Shown: positions 1-8,782, counted from the stretch's first letter. The stretch is DNA of 64,000 bases from Nostoc sp. UHCC 0870 (GCF_022063185.1 NZ_CP091913.1:6053141-6117140); one strand, 5' to 3'. Numbers and translations: made by a program. The notes: generated by a model not told the origin, from the letters alone.

Positions 1-201
1 AGAATCCCCGCTTGCCACATTACTTTCAGGTGTTTGGACACGTTTGCCTGTGAAGTGTGTGTTGCTTCTACCAATTCTTGGACACATTTTTCTTCATCCC
101 GCAATAAGTGCAACAGGCGCAGACGCATCGGCTCGCTTAAGAGACTGAAGTATTCGGCTACTTGTTGCACTACTTCTGGCGGTACAGGCAACGCTTGTTT
201 C
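1..201 (-). CDS. ArsR/SmtB-family transcriptional regulator (partial, C-terminus outside window)
   Basis: Reading leftwards from the ATG at 199-201, 67 codons are open to the window edge. The protein begins MKQALPVPPEVVQQ and continues with LSEPMRLRLLHLLRDEEKCVQEL and SQANVSKHLKVMWQAGI. This is the start of a winged helix-turn-helix of the ArsR type: the 'SEPMRLRLLHLL' first helices and the 'SQANVSKHLKVM' recognition helix are the family's best conserved parts. The metal or effector site cannot be judged because the rest is missing, although a CV pair sits in the usual alpha-3 area. It lies 88 bases downstream of accB on the same strand, so read-through from efp-accB is possible. An AT-rich stretch upstream (237-245, ATGA-T-TCAT) could be part of an operator, but this is weak. 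Confidence 0.75.
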
Positions 202-289
202 ATCAGGATTAACCCGCAGAACTCCAAATGTTAACAATGATTCATTAATTCATTAAGAATAATGACTCACTTGTTATATAGATTAATAC

Positions 290-805
290 CTAATCGGGGT
301 TAATTCTCATCAAAGGTTGGTTATATTCCACCGGTTCACCATTTTGGATGAGAATTTCCACGACTTGCCCAGAAACCTCAACCTCGATTTCATTCATCAG
401 CTTCATAGCTTCGATGATGCAGACTGTTTGACCTTTACGGACGCGATCGCCTACTTCTACAAACGCCGCTTCTCCAGGGGCAGGAGCGCGGTAAAATGTC
501 CCCACCATTGGGGAAGGCACTTCTACAAATTTCTGGTCAATAATTGGCGGAGAACTCCCCCCTGAGTGTGCGCCAGAATTAGTTACCGCATGGTCAGCAA
601 CACGATTATCAATCTCCGTTGCGGAAATTGGTATTGATGGCTGTGCGATCGTTTGCACCGATGGCATGGACACAACGTGATTACTCACATTAACAGCTTT
701 ACGTACTGTTAATTCAAATTCATCACTTTTAAGCGTTACTTCTGCAATATCAGTTTCTGCAATAGTTGCCAATAGTTGGCGAATTTCATTAAAGTCCAAT
801 GGCAC
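290..805 (-). CDS. accB: Biotin carboxyl carrier protein of acetyl-CoA carboxylase
   Basis: This protein carries the biotin that shuttles CO2 from biotin carboxylase to acetyl-CoA in the first step of fatty acid synthesis. The 171-residue length is normal for bacterial BCCP. The N-terminal helix (about residues 3-38) is followed by a Pro/Ser-rich flexible linker (about 45-95) and the C-terminal biotinyl domain (96-170). The biotin lysine is K135 in IEAMKLMNEIE, and the thumb region after SPMVGTFYRAPAPGE is present. It lies 107 bases downstream of efp on the same strand, an arrangement common in cyanobacteria, so the two are probably co-transcribed. The gap contains a small inverted repeat (AATCCC at 862-867, GGGATT at 874-879) of unknown role. 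Confidence 0.96.
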   Translation of the reverse strand: MPLDFNEIRQLLATIAETDIAEVTLKSDEFELTVRKAVNVSNHVVSMPSVQTIAQPSIPISATEIDNRVADHAVTNSGAHSGGSSPPIIDQKFVEVPSPMVGTFYRAPAPGEAAFVEVGDRVRKGQTVCIIEAMKLMNEIEVEVSGQVVEILIQNGEPVEYNQPLMRINPD

Positions 806-912
806 AGTTTTTTTTACCTCGACCTGTCCGTAAATAAGAATTTTAAGTTTGGCAGGGATTTAATCCCCCTGGAGGGATTGAAATCGGGATTGCCTCAAGA
901 ATGAAAGCAAAC

Positions 913-1470
913 TTATTCCCTGCCTATGTATTTATCATCACGGGTATCAATTTTGATGCGTTCTCCTTGGGTAATAAACAAAGGAACCATCACAGTTGCC
1001 CCGGTTTCCACAGTCGCCGGTTTAGTGCCACCTGTAGCAGTGTCACCTTTCACACCTGGATCTGTTTGCGTCACCTCTAAAACTACAGAGTTAGGCAGTT
1101 CTACTTCTAGAACTTGCTCACCCCAACGAATCACGTTCACTTCCATACCTTCCTTGAGATACTTGACGCGATCGCCAATTTGAGCAGCACTCAATCTACC
1201 TTCTTCGTAAGTTTCCATATCCATAAAGACGAACTCATCGCCCTCTTTATAGGTATGCTGCATCGTGATTTTTTCAAGAGTGGCCTGTGGCACACTTTCC
1301 CCCGCCCGAAAAGTTTTTTCCAAAACCTTGCCGGTTTGGACACTTTTAAGTGTTGTCCGTACAAAGGCAGAACCCTTACCTGGCTTAACGTGAAGGAAAT
1401 CAATCACTCGCCATACAGACCCATCTAATACAATTGATACGCCGGGTCGAAAATCGTTACTGGAAATCAT
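913..1470 (-). CDS. efp: Translation elongation factor P
   Basis: EF-P binds beside the P-site tRNA and relieves ribosomes stalled on polyproline. The 185 residues match the usual length. The N-terminal KOW-like domain (about 1-65) carries the loop VKPGKGSAF, with K32 in the place of the lysine that is modified in Escherichia coli. The two OB-fold domains follow, ending in the conserved TRDDKYIGRE-type tail. No epmA/epmB-type modification gene is visible in the window. It is the upstream gene of the efp-accB pair. The upstream 290 bases hold dispersed repeats and the divergent cyclophilin gene. Confidence 0.97.
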   Translation of the reverse strand: MISSNDFRPGVSIVLDGSVWRVIDFLHVKPGKGSAFVRTTLKSVQTGKVLEKTFRAGESVPQATLEKITMQHTYKEGDEFVFMDMETYEEGRLSAAQIGDRVKYLKEGMEVNVIRWGEQVLEVELPNSVVLEVTQTDPGVKGDTATGGTKPATVETGATVMVPLFITQGERIKIDTRDDKYIGRE

Positions 1471-1625
1471 GAAGCTTTTAAATCGTGGAAGACAATCGGC
1501 ATTTATTGTACCCTTCCAGGGTAGTAATTAGGTAATTAGTCAATAGTTATATAGTCAATCGTCATTGGTCATTGCTTATAAAGTATTTATTCTTCTCTAC
1601 CCCTCTACTTTTTTGCCCTCAGAAC

Positions 1626-1712
1626 TCAACATCGGCTAAACGCCCCGCTACCGTTAACAGCACCCACCACTCAACACCGGCTAAACGCCGCGCTACCGCT
1701 AACAGCACTCAG
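1626..1712. repeat. Two tandem copies of a dispersed GC-rich repeat
   Basis: Two near-identical units of about 40 bases sit in the efp/cyclophilin intergenic region. Both contain the pattern CGGCTAAACGCC-CGCTACCG-TAACAGCAC followed by CACTCA-type heptamers. A third copy in inverted orientation flanks the large GAGTAAT array at 11604-11640. The rest of 1471-1761 is AT-rich with no gene seen. Confidence 0.7.
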
Positions 1713-1761
1713 CACTCATCTATGGGAAGATAAGTCATGAGTTACGCATTTGAGCCATACC

Positions 1762-2868
1762 ATGTTGAATTTATTAAAATCCTGGCTGAAGAACAGCCTC
1801 ATGGCAATACTGTTGGTAACAATATTTTTAGGCATAAATACAGCTAGCTGGACTCCTTCCAGTAACGCCGCTTTGCCATCTGGAAACGCAATCACTGACG
1901 GCAAAGCTCTATTACGGTATGCACTCCCGATAGATAATAAGCCAGTACGTCAATTGCAAGCCAGTCTAGAAGATATCTCTACTCAACTGCGTGCAAATCG
2001 GCGATGGGGTGCTGTCTCTAAAGACCTGAGTAAAGCATCCCGCATTCTTGATAAACCTTCACAAATCCTAGCAAGTGTTCCGGAAGAACGCCAACCTCAA
2101 GCAGAAGCTTGGCTGACTGAATTAAAGTCTGGCGTGGAAAAAAGTAAAGAACTGACTCAAACCAAAGACAAAGAACAAATGCTCGAAGAGAGAGCAAAAC
2201 TGCTGAATTTGGTTTCTCTATTAGAAGAGTCAATGGTCAAGGAATACCCATTTGAAGTTCCAGAAGAGTACAGCAACCTCCCACAACTTAAAGGTCGTGC
2301 CACAATTGCCTTTAAAACTAATAAAGGCGATTTAACCGTGGTTGTAGATGGCTATAGCGCACCTGTCACGGCTGGTAACTTCGTTGATTTAGTCAAACGT
2401 GGTTTTTACAACGGCTTAGAATTTACCCGTTCTGAAGAATCTTACGTTCTACAAACCGGAGATCCAGCAGGAAAAGAACAGGGTTTTATTGACCCCAAAA
2501 CAGGACAATATCGCGCTATTCCTTTAGAAATTCTGGTAGAAGGTGACAAAAAACCAACCTACGGCATTACATTAGAAGATGCTGGTCGTTATCTTGATAT
2601 GCCAGTGTTACCTTTCTCTTCCTTTGGTGCATTAGCTATGGCTCGTCCCGAAGGCGAAGTTAATGGCGGTTCTTCCCAAGTCTTCTTTTTCTTGTTTGAA
2701 CCAGAACTTACACCAGCCGGACGTAACCTATTAGATGGTCGTTACTCAGTTTTTGGCTACCTCACTGAAGGCAGAGAAATTTTGGATATCCTCAAAGCTG
2801 GTGACAAAATTGAATCAGCTACCATAGTTCAGGGTGAAGAAAATCTAATAGAGCCAACAGCAGCGTAA
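1762..2868 (+). CDS. CYP38/TLP40-like peptidyl-prolyl cis-trans isomerase (cyclophilin)
   Basis: The N-terminus has a signal peptide (SLMAILLVTIFLGINTASW, cleavage expected near SSNAA), so the protein is exported, probably to the thylakoid lumen or periplasm. Residues about 40-170 form a helical region with leucine-rich heptads (LLNLVSLLEESMVKEYP). The C-terminal half is a cyclophilin-type domain: IAFKTNKGDLTVVVDGYSAPVTAGNFVDLVKRGFYNGLEFTR, with ALAMAR and SSQVFFFL. This two-part layout matches plant CYP38/TLP40, which assists photosystem II assembly. Several catalytic residues of active cyclophilins look altered, as in CYP38, so activity is uncertain. The ATG at 1762 is preferred; an in-frame TTG lies four codons upstream. 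Confidence 0.88.
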   Translation: MLNLLKSWLKNSLMAILLVTIFLGINTASWTPSSNAALPSGNAITDGKALLRYALPIDNKPVRQLQASLEDISTQLRANRRWGAVSKDLSKASRILDKPSQILASVPEERQPQAEAWLTELKSGVEKSKELTQTKDKEQMLEERAKLLNLVSLLEESMVKEYPFEVPEEYSNLPQLKGRATIAFKTNKGDLTVVVDGYSAPVTAGNFVDLVKRGFYNGLEFTRSEESYVLQTGDPAGKEQGFIDPKTGQYRAIPLEILVEGDKKPTYGITLEDAGRYLDMPVLPFSSFGALAMARPEGEVNGGSSQVFFFLFEPELTPAGRNLLDGRYSVFGYLTEGREILDILKAGDKIESATIVQGEENLIEPTAA

Positions 2869-2872
2869 GCAA

Positions 2873-2905
2873 TTTTAGATTTTGGAGATGCTCCAAAATC
2901 TAAAA
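2873..2905. terminator. Hairpin after the cyclophilin gene
   Basis: A perfect 15-base-pair stem (TTTTAGATTTTGGAG / CTCCAAAATCTAAAA) with an ATG loop begins five bases after the stop codon. There is no uridine tract after it, so it may act as an RNA-end stabiliser rather than a classic terminator. Confidence 0.65.
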
Positions 2906-2939
2906 CAGTATTTGATTAATTTTCAAATAATCTAAATCC

Positions 2940-3071
2940 TAACCCGGATTTCTCACCAATTATGGCCACCTCAGTCCAGAGTCGGTAGGGGTTCTTTGAG
3001 CGAAATATTCGTGAATGATTCGAGCATATTTGTGAACCCGCCCCTACTGTTGGTGAGAAATGCGGGCTAAC
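2940..3071. repeat. MITE-like inverted-repeat element
   Basis: The ends are imperfect inverted repeats: CCCGGATTTCTCACCAA at the left and TTGGTGAGAAATGCGGG at the right. An inner pair (GTAGGGGTTC and GAACCCGCCCCTAC) is also inverted. The element is about 130 bases and carries no gene. It fills most of the gap between the cyclophilin and Uma2 genes. Confidence 0.55.
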
Positions 3072-3181
3072 TTTTCATATTTCTCCAAAAATATTTTTTC
3101 AGCCAGTTACAAACTAAATATAGAAGTGCTAATTGTCCATAAATTTTGGAAGTGATCAAAAATTTACTTTAATTTTTGTCT

Positions 3182-3751
3182 TCACAAATTACTCGCATTA
3201 AAAATCTCTGCAACTGTAACAGCCATTTCTCCAAAAGTCCGCGATATAATTTTCTGATTACCTGTATATACTGTCTCTTCATACAGTCCTTCTTCCAGCA
3301 ACAGTACAGAAATTTTCTCTTCTAACGGGTCTACAATCCAATATTCTGGCACTTCCACCGCCGCATATTCAGACCGTTTATAACGATAGTCACGCTTGAT
3401 GGAATCTGGGCTAACTACCTCTACAATCATTAATGGTGGTGTCTCAAAAACTGCTGATACATTGATTAATTCTCTTGCTTGTTCCTGCGTCACCACACAC
3501 AAATCACTTAACCTAGACTTATTTCTTCCTATCCTTACCCCAGCTTCCCGAAAAGTTAACCAAGGTAAATCCAATCGCTTAATATCTGCTTTGAATGCGG
3601 TGTCTAAAAAATCGACAATCAAGAAATGTTGAATTGTAGGGGGGTTCATTAATTCCAGCCTGCCATCCACTAGTTCATAGTGAAAACCACTGCCATCATC
3701 ATAATTTAAGTAATCTTCAAATGTGAGATTTGTTACTGGTGAAGTGAGCAT
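3182..3751 (-). CDS. Uma2 family endonuclease-like protein
   Basis: This 189-residue protein belongs to the Uma2 (DUF820) family, which has a restriction-endonuclease-like PD-(D/E)xK fold and is greatly expanded in cyanobacteria. Seen here are the N-terminal LTFEDYLNYDD and YELVDGRLELMNPP, then MIVEVVSPDSIKRDYRYKRSEYAAVEVPEYWIVDP, which carries the family's E-x-x-S-P and YWIVDP signatures. The biological role of the family is unsettled. It stands alone, convergent with the cyclophilin gene and divergent from thiL, with repeats on both sides. A second, divergent member lies at 38577-39206. Confidence 0.85.
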   Translation of the reverse strand: MLTSPVTNLTFEDYLNYDDGSGFHYELVDGRLELMNPPTIQHFLIVDFLDTAFKADIKRLDLPWLTFREAGVRIGRNKSRLSDLCVVTQEQARELINVSAVFETPPLMIVEVVSPDSIKRDYRYKRSEYAAVEVPEYWIVDPLEEKISVLLLEEGLYEETVYTGNQKIISRTFGEMAVTVAEIFNASNL

Positions 3752-3789
3752 CCCAAACGACCCCTAGACGATACCATTATCCTAACTTA

Positions 3790-3899
3790 GAGAGATAGGG
3801 GTGTAAGGGTGTAGGGGTGTAAGGGTATAGGGGTGTAAGGGTATAGGGGTATAGGGGTATAGGGGTGTAAGAGTATAGGGGTGTAAGAGTATAAGGGTA
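3790..3899. repeat. Heptanucleotide tandem array (GGGTGTA/GGGTATA)
   Basis: About fifteen seven-base units vary between GGGTGTA and GGGTATA with a few changes. It begins about 35 bases beyond the Uma2 start. A short related run recurs near 27972-27990. Confidence 0.8.
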
Positions 3900-3937
3900 A
3901 GAATTTTAGATTTTGGATTTTAGATTTTAGATTCAAT

Positions 3938-4007
3938 CCCAGTTCCCAGTCCCCAGTCCCCAGTCCCCAATCCCCAATCCCCAATCCCCAATCCCCAATC
4001 CCCAACT
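3938..4007. repeat. STRR heptanucleotide array (CCCCAGT/CCCCAAT)
   Basis: Nine to ten units of CCCCAGT grading into CCCCAAT end one base before the thiL ATG. This is the STRR class described in filamentous cyanobacteria. Copies in either orientation occur at 9877-9943, 24777-24804 and about 57499-57570. Confidence 0.85.
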
Positions 4008-4008
4008 A

Positions 4009-5013
4009 ATGATGAAAGTTAAAGATATTGGCGAACAAGGCCTTCTAGAAAAATTACAGCGTTTCTGTCCACCAGAAATTATTGGCGATGATGCGGCGGT
4101 ATTGGTGACAGCACCAGAGCAATCTTTAGTTGTCACCACAGATATGCTAGTTGACGGTGTGCATTTTAGTCATGTCACCACCTCCCCAGAAGATGCAGGT
4201 TGGCGTGCTGCGGCGGCTAATTTGTCAGATTTGGCAGCAATGGGTGCTTTTCCCTTGGGAATTACTGTTGGACTGGGACTTCCTGGTGATTTAAGCGTGA
4301 GTTGGGTGGAAAGCTTATACCAGGGAATGACAGAATGCCTGCAACAATACAATACCCCAATTGTCGGCGGGGATGTGGTGCGATCGCCTATCACTACAGT
4401 TTCAATCACCGCCTTTGGCCAAGTTCACCCCCAGAACATTATCCGCCGTTCTACCGCCAAAGTCGGGGATGCGATCGTTGTCACAGGTGTTCATGGTGCA
4501 TCTCACGCGGGCTTACAATTACTGTTAAACCCCGAATTAGGTCATAACCTCACCCCAGCAGAAAAGACCGCTCTAATCACAGCCCACCAGCGTCCCCAGC
4601 CACGATTAGATGTCTTACCCCTCCTCTGGCAAATTTTAGAATCAAATTCCCCTTTGCCCCTTGCTGGTATGGATAGCAGCGATGGTTTAGCAGATGCTAT
4701 CTTACAAATTTGTCGTGCCAGTGGAGTTGGTGCAATATTAGACAGTGAGCAAATTCCTCTACCAACAGCTTTTTCTCACTGGTTAACTCCAGAGCAAGCC
4801 CTAGAATATGCTTTGTACGGTGGTGAAGACTTTGAACTAGTGCTGTGTCTACCACCAGCATTGGCAAAAACTCTCATACAGATGTTAGATAACAGTGCAG
4901 CCATCATCGGCACTATTACATCTCATTCCCAAGTCATACTCAAGCATCAAGATGAAAAAATCCCTGACCGAGTTCTCAGCCTCAGTCAAGGATTTCAACA
5001 TTTTAGTCAATAG
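4009..5013 (+). CDS. thiL: Thiamine-monophosphate kinase
   Basis: ThiL phosphorylates thiamine monophosphate to the active cofactor thiamine diphosphate. The 334 residues include the GDDAAV metal/ATP motif (26-31), TTDMLVDGVHF, the AAANLSDLAAMGA motif and GMDSSDGLADAI further on, all typical of the PurM/ThiL fold. Two ATG codons stand side by side at 4009 and 4012; either could be used. Nothing like a Shine-Dalgarno sequence is present because the CCCCAAT repeat array runs up to the start. It appears to be a single-gene unit. Confidence 0.95.
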   Translation: MMKVKDIGEQGLLEKLQRFCPPEIIGDDAAVLVTAPEQSLVVTTDMLVDGVHFSHVTTSPEDAGWRAAAANLSDLAAMGAFPLGITVGLGLPGDLSVSWVESLYQGMTECLQQYNTPIVGGDVVRSPITTVSITAFGQVHPQNIIRRSTAKVGDAIVVTGVHGASHAGLQLLLNPELGHNLTPAEKTALITAHQRPQPRLDVLPLLWQILESNSPLPLAGMDSSDGLADAILQICRASGVGAILDSEQIPLPTAFSHWLTPEQALEYALYGGEDFELVLCLPPALAKTLIQMLDNSAAIIGTITSHSQVILKHQDEKIPDRVLSLSQGFQHFSQ

Positions 5014-5101
5014 TCAACAGTTCAAAATCCAATTACAAATCCAAATTTATCAACCTTTTAATGTTGAATTTTGTTAGCGCAGCGTCTGGTAAAGAGCGTC
5101 A

Positions 5102-5129
5102 TTTTGAATTTTGAATTTTGAATTTTGAA
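5102..5129. repeat. Four copies of TTTTGAA between thiL and gap2
   Basis: Four perfect TTTTGAA heptamers lie at the convergent junction of thiL and gap2, starting 89 bases after the thiL stop and ending four bases before the gap2 stop. Shorter runs occur near 48123 and, inverted, near 57470. Confidence 0.75.
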
Positions 5130-5133
5130 TTTA

Positions 5134-6147
5134 TTAGACCCACTTTGCAGCTACTAGTTCAGCCAAATCTAGAACGCGTTGGCTGTAACCCCACTCGTTG
5201 TCATACCAAGCCATGACTTTAACCATGTCATTACCCATAACCAGAGTCAAGTTAGCATCAACGATAGAAGAAGCATCGCTACCTTGATAATCAGAAGATA
5301 CCAAGAGTAGTTCACTGTAGTCTAAAATGCCCTTGAGTGGACCTTCAGCCGCATCTTTGAGGGCTTGGTTGACTTCTTCAGTAATAGTACGCTTCTCAAC
5401 CTGAACTACGAAATCTACCATTGAGACGTTCGGGGTAGGTACGCGTAATGCTACACCATTCAGCTTACCTTTAAGGTCTGGAATTACTAGTGCCACTGCT
5501 TTTGCCGCACCGGTGGAGGTGGGAACAATGTTGATGGCTGCTGCCCTTGCGCGGCGTAGATCGCGGTGAGAAGCGTCTAGCAATCGCTGATCACCTGTGT
5601 AGCTGTGAGTGGTAGTCATCGTACCTTTGATGATGCCGAATTTGTCATTCAACACCTTGGCGATGGGAGCGAGGCAGTTGGTTGTACAGCTGGCGTTACT
5701 AATAACATGATGTATGTTGTGGTCATAATCATGATGATTCACACCAATTACAAATGTACCGTCCTCGTTTTTACCGGGGGCAGTAATGAGAACCTTCTTT
5801 GCACCAGCATTAACGTGCTTCAATGCACCTTCTTTGCTGGTAAATACCCCAGTGGCTTCGATAATTAAGTCAATTCCCCATTCTTTCCAGGGCAAGTTTT
5901 CTGGGTTGCGATCAGACACGCATTTAATGGTCTTGCCATTAACGGTGATAGAGTTGTCATCGGCGGTAATGTCAACATCCTTTAACTTCCCAAGCATGGA
6001 ATCATACTTCAGGAGGTGTGCATTAGTTCTAGGATCTGATGTGTCATTAACAGCTACTAGGTCAATATTGCTATTTTCCCGTCCTAGCCAACAACGTGCG
6101 AAATTACGTCCGATACGCCCGAAACCATTTATTGCGACTCTAATCAC
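5134..6147 (-). CDS. gap2: Glyceraldehyde-3-phosphate dehydrogenase, Calvin-cycle type
   Basis: Gap2 reduces 1,3-bisphosphoglycerate in the Calvin cycle and can use NADPH. The best start is the GTG at 6145-6147, which gives VIRVAINGFGRIGRNF and the usual 337 residues; an AGAGGG lies 10-15 bases upstream of it. An open extension of 17 codons upstream (to 6198) does not resemble the family. The Rossmann motif is at the N-terminus and the catalytic cysteine is C154 in SNASCTTNCLAP. The C-terminus is WYDNEWGYSQRVLDLAELVAAKWV. It lies 116 bases downstream of nadD on the same strand and probably has its own promoter. Confidence 0.95.
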   Translation of the reverse strand: MIRVAINGFGRIGRNFARCWLGRENSNIDLVAVNDTSDPRTNAHLLKYDSMLGKLKDVDITADDNSITVNGKTIKCVSDRNPENLPWKEWGIDLIIEATGVFTSKEGALKHVNAGAKKVLITAPGKNEDGTFVIGVNHHDYDHNIHHVISNASCTTNCLAPIAKVLNDKFGIIKGTMTTTHSYTGDQRLLDASHRDLRRARAAAINIVPTSTGAAKAVALVIPDLKGKLNGVALRVPTPNVSMVDFVVQVEKRTITEEVNQALKDAAEGPLKGILDYSELLLVSSDYQGSDASSIVDANLTLVMGNDMVKVMAWYDNEWGYSQRVLDLAELVAAKWV

Positions 6148-6263
6148 AGTATCTTGCCCTCTGTATATATGCCTATAAGTTGATATCTTTGACCCCAATC
6201 ATATCGCAAAGGGGGGGATTATTTATAACCTTAAAGTGTTGGATCGATAAAAAAAAACATATT

Positions 6264-6890
6264 TTATTCAGATTCATCTGAGTAGAGGTTGTGGGCAGTA
6301 ATGTAGTATCTGACCTCTTCTGGCACTAAATGACTAATTAATTTCCGCTCTCGACACAAGTTACGAATTAGACTTGACGAAACTCTCACTAATGGTGTAT
6401 GCAAGATTTGCCAGCGAATAGTTACTAACTGCTTTTCCAGTTGTTTCTCCACCTGCTTGCAGATTGATTCACTTTGAGCTATATTCTCACCACTTAGCAA
6501 TCTAGGTGCGATTAACCAATCACACATTGTTGCTAGTTCATGTCTACGATACCAACGAGGTAAGGTTTGGAAAGTATCTAAACCTGCAATCCAGTACCAG
6601 TGAGTATTGGGGTAAAGAGCAGATAAATTGATCAATGTATCAATAGCATAGGAATTCCCGCCGCGATTTACCTCTGTCAGTGAAACTGTAAATGCCGAGT
6701 TCTCTCTTGTAGCTAATTGCAGCATTGCTAGGCGATGCTCAAACTCAGCCGCTTTTTTGTGAGGAGGATGAAAGGACGGAGTCCAAATTACCTGTTCTAT
6801 CGATACTTGATTTAAAGCTGTCTCAGCTATCAGTAAATGTCCCCAATGAATGGGATCAAATGTGCCACCAAAAATTGCCAGTTGTCTCAT
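6264..6890 (-). CDS. nadD: Nicotinate-nucleotide adenylyltransferase
   Basis: NadD joins nicotinate mononucleotide to AMP in NAD synthesis. The nucleotidyltransferase signature GGTFDPIHWGHLLIAE is at residues 8-23 and the second signature is SSSLIRN near residue 172. The 208 residues and the C-terminal VPEEVRYYITAHNLY match the family. It is upstream of gap2 on the same strand, pairing NAD supply with a dehydrogenase, although the 116-base gap leaves co-transcription open. Confidence 0.94.
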   Translation of the reverse strand: MRQLAIFGGTFDPIHWGHLLIAETALNQVSIEQVIWTPSFHPPHKKAAEFEHRLAMLQLATRENSAFTVSLTEVNRGGNSYAIDTLINLSALYPNTHWYWIAGLDTFQTLPRWYRRHELATMCDWLIAPRLLSGENIAQSESICKQVEKQLEKQLVTIRWQILHTPLVRVSSSLIRNLCRERKLISHLVPEEVRYYITAHNLYSDESE

Positions 6891-7213
6891 CTGGTTATGC
6901 CTGGTTTAGGTACAACTGAGAACCATTTTCATTATGAATCAATATCTTCATCAATTCATGCCTGAGCTTGATGAAATATTAAAAGTAGTTTCGCTAAGAA
7001 TGTACTTAATGTATCTAGTAGTAAGTAAGGAATCGGAAAATATGTATGTCAAATTACAAGAATTTCTGTCCCGATGTAACGAAAATTTCCTGAATAATCT
7101 TAAAAACAGTTTTGAAATAGCGAAAACCTCTAACCAAGGTAAAATCTTTCTCAAGCAACAAAAACATAATAAAAATGCCAGAGAATATTCACCATGAAAA
7201 AGATATAGGAGTA

Positions 7214-7244
7214 TTTACAGTAAAAATCAAAATCCTGTTATGAT
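7214..7244 (+). promoter_or_regulatory. Possible promoter of murC-murB
   Basis: TTTACA at 7214-7219 and TATGAT at 7239-7244 look like -35 and -10 boxes, but the 19-base spacer is long. An AAGAGGAG ribosome site follows just before the murC ATG. The rest of the 407-base gap 6891-7297 is AT-rich; a short open frame at 6934-7197 has no recognisable features and is not called. Confidence 0.35.
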
Positions 7245-7297
7245 ACGCGTGTTATTGGTGACTTATGGTGTGGTGTGGTGTTTAAGAGGAGCAATCA

Positions 7298-8782
7298 ATG
7301 AATAATGTTGTAGATTTTGGCGGTAGACCATTTCATTTTATTGGTATCGGTGGTATAGGTATGTCTGCTTTGGCATACGTGCTAGCAAAACGTCAATTGC
7401 CAGTATCAGGTTCTGATTTGCGTCCGAATCATATTACGCGTAAATTGGAATCTATCGGGACATATATTTTTAGTAGACAAGAGGCTAGTAATCTCGAATT
7501 CTTTAGTCCGGGGGTAGGAGTTAAGGAATTAGAATTAAATTCATCAGATCAAGTTCCTGCTATCAACTCAAATCTGCCGCAAGTTATTTGTTCAACAGCA
7601 ATTCATGCCAACAACTTAGAGTATAAAGCAGCTCTGGAATTAGGTTGTCCAATTTGGCATCGTTCAGATGTCTTAGCAGCCTTGATTGCCGAACACCACA
7701 GTATTGCTGTAGCCGGAACTCACGGTAAAACTACCACTAGTAGCATGATTGGTTATATGTTACTAGAAGCTGGTTTAGATCCTACCATCATCGTGGGTGG
7801 TGAAGTAAATGCTTGGGAAGGCAATGCTAGGTTGGGACAGAGTCGCTATTTAGTAGCGGAAGCAGATGAATCTGATGGTTCGTTGGTAAAACACGCTCCA
7901 GAAATTGGCATTATTACTAATATTGAATTAGATCATCCTGACCATTACGACACATTAGAGGAAGTAGTTGAAACCTTCCAAAAGTTTGCCCAGGGTTGTA
8001 AAACCTTAGTGGGTAGCATTGATTGCGCCACAGTACGCGAGTTGCTACGCAACGCCTCCAGCGATCGCCTCAAACCTACAATCACCTACAGTCTAGATCC
8101 AGAGACAAACGCTGACTACACAGTTACTAACATTGACTATCATGCCCACGGAACTGCTGCTTTAGTCTGGGAAAAAGGCAAAGCCTTGGGAGTGCTGAAT
8201 CTGCGCTTGTTGGGACACCATAACTTGAGTAATGCTCTAGCTGGTGTAGCCGTTGGGCGGATGTTGGGCTTAGAATTTGGAGCGATCGCCAAAGGTATCG
8301 CCACCTTTGAAGGTGCTAGACGACGCTTTGAGTTTCGCGGCGAAGTTGATGGTATTACTTTTATCGATGACTACGCTCATCATCCTAGTGAAATTCGGGC
8401 AACCCTAGCTGCGGCAAAGCTACAAGCCAGACCAGGACAGAGAGTAGTGGCGATATTCCAGCCCCATCGCTATAGTCGGACATTAACCTTTTTAGCAGAA
8501 TTTGCTCAGTCCTTCACCCATGCCGATCTAGTGGTACTAACTGATATTTACAGTGCTGGCGAACCCAATTTAGGGCAAATCAGTGGAGAGCAGTTAGCAG
8601 AAGCTGTATCTAAAGAACATCCCCAGGTAGTTTATCAAGCAACTTTACCTGCGGTGAATGAGTTTCTACTGCAAACTCTACGGAGTGGAGACTTGGCACT
8701 ATTTTTAGGTGCAGGTAATTTAAATCAGGCGATTCCTGAAATTATTACCACACTTTGTGAGCTGGCTACAGCCACATCATAA
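7298..8782 (+). CDS. murC: UDP-N-acetylmuramate--L-alanine ligase
   Basis: MurC adds L-alanine to UDP-MurNAc in the cytoplasm, the first amino acid step of peptidoglycan synthesis. The N-terminal Rossmann-like motif is IGIGGIGMSALA (15-26), the ATP P-loop is GTHGKTTTS (140-148), and the Mur ligase signatures EADESDGS, NIELDHPDHY, LGHHNLSNALAGVAV and DDYAHHPSEI are all present in order. The 494-residue length is usual. A clear ribosome site (AAGAGGAG, seven bases upstream) supports the start. murB follows 49 bases downstream in the same direction. Confidence 0.97.
   Translation: MNNVVDFGGRPFHFIGIGGIGMSALAYVLAKRQLPVSGSDLRPNHITRKLESIGTYIFSRQEASNLEFFSPGVGVKELELNSSDQVPAINSNLPQVICSTAIHANNLEYKAALELGCPIWHRSDVLAALIAEHHSIAVAGTHGKTTTSSMIGYMLLEAGLDPTIIVGGEVNAWEGNARLGQSRYLVAEADESDGSLVKHAPEIGIITNIELDHPDHYDTLEEVVETFQKFAQGCKTLVGSIDCATVRELLRNASSDRLKPTITYSLDPETNADYTVTNIDYHAHGTAALVWEKGKALGVLNLRLLGHHNLSNALAGVAVGRMLGLEFGAIAKGIATFEGARRRFEFRGEVDGITFIDDYAHHPSEIRATLAAAKLQARPGQRVVAIFQPHRYSRTLTFLAEFAQSFTHADLVVLTDIYSAGEPNLGQISGEQLAEAVSKEHPQVVYQATLPAVNEFLLQTLRSGDLALFLGAGNLNQAIPEIITTLCELATATS

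Noticed and set aside
3787..4139. Two minus-strand open frames rich in repeats (GIGDWGLGIGDWG and YTPILLHPYTP patterns)
   Set aside because: They are translations of the GGGTGTA and CCCCAAT heptamer arrays and of the start of thiL; no gene is supported.
6934..7197. 87-codon plus-strand frame between nadD and murC
   Set aside because: No ribosome site, no recognisable motif, and composition like the surrounding AT-rich intergenic DNA.
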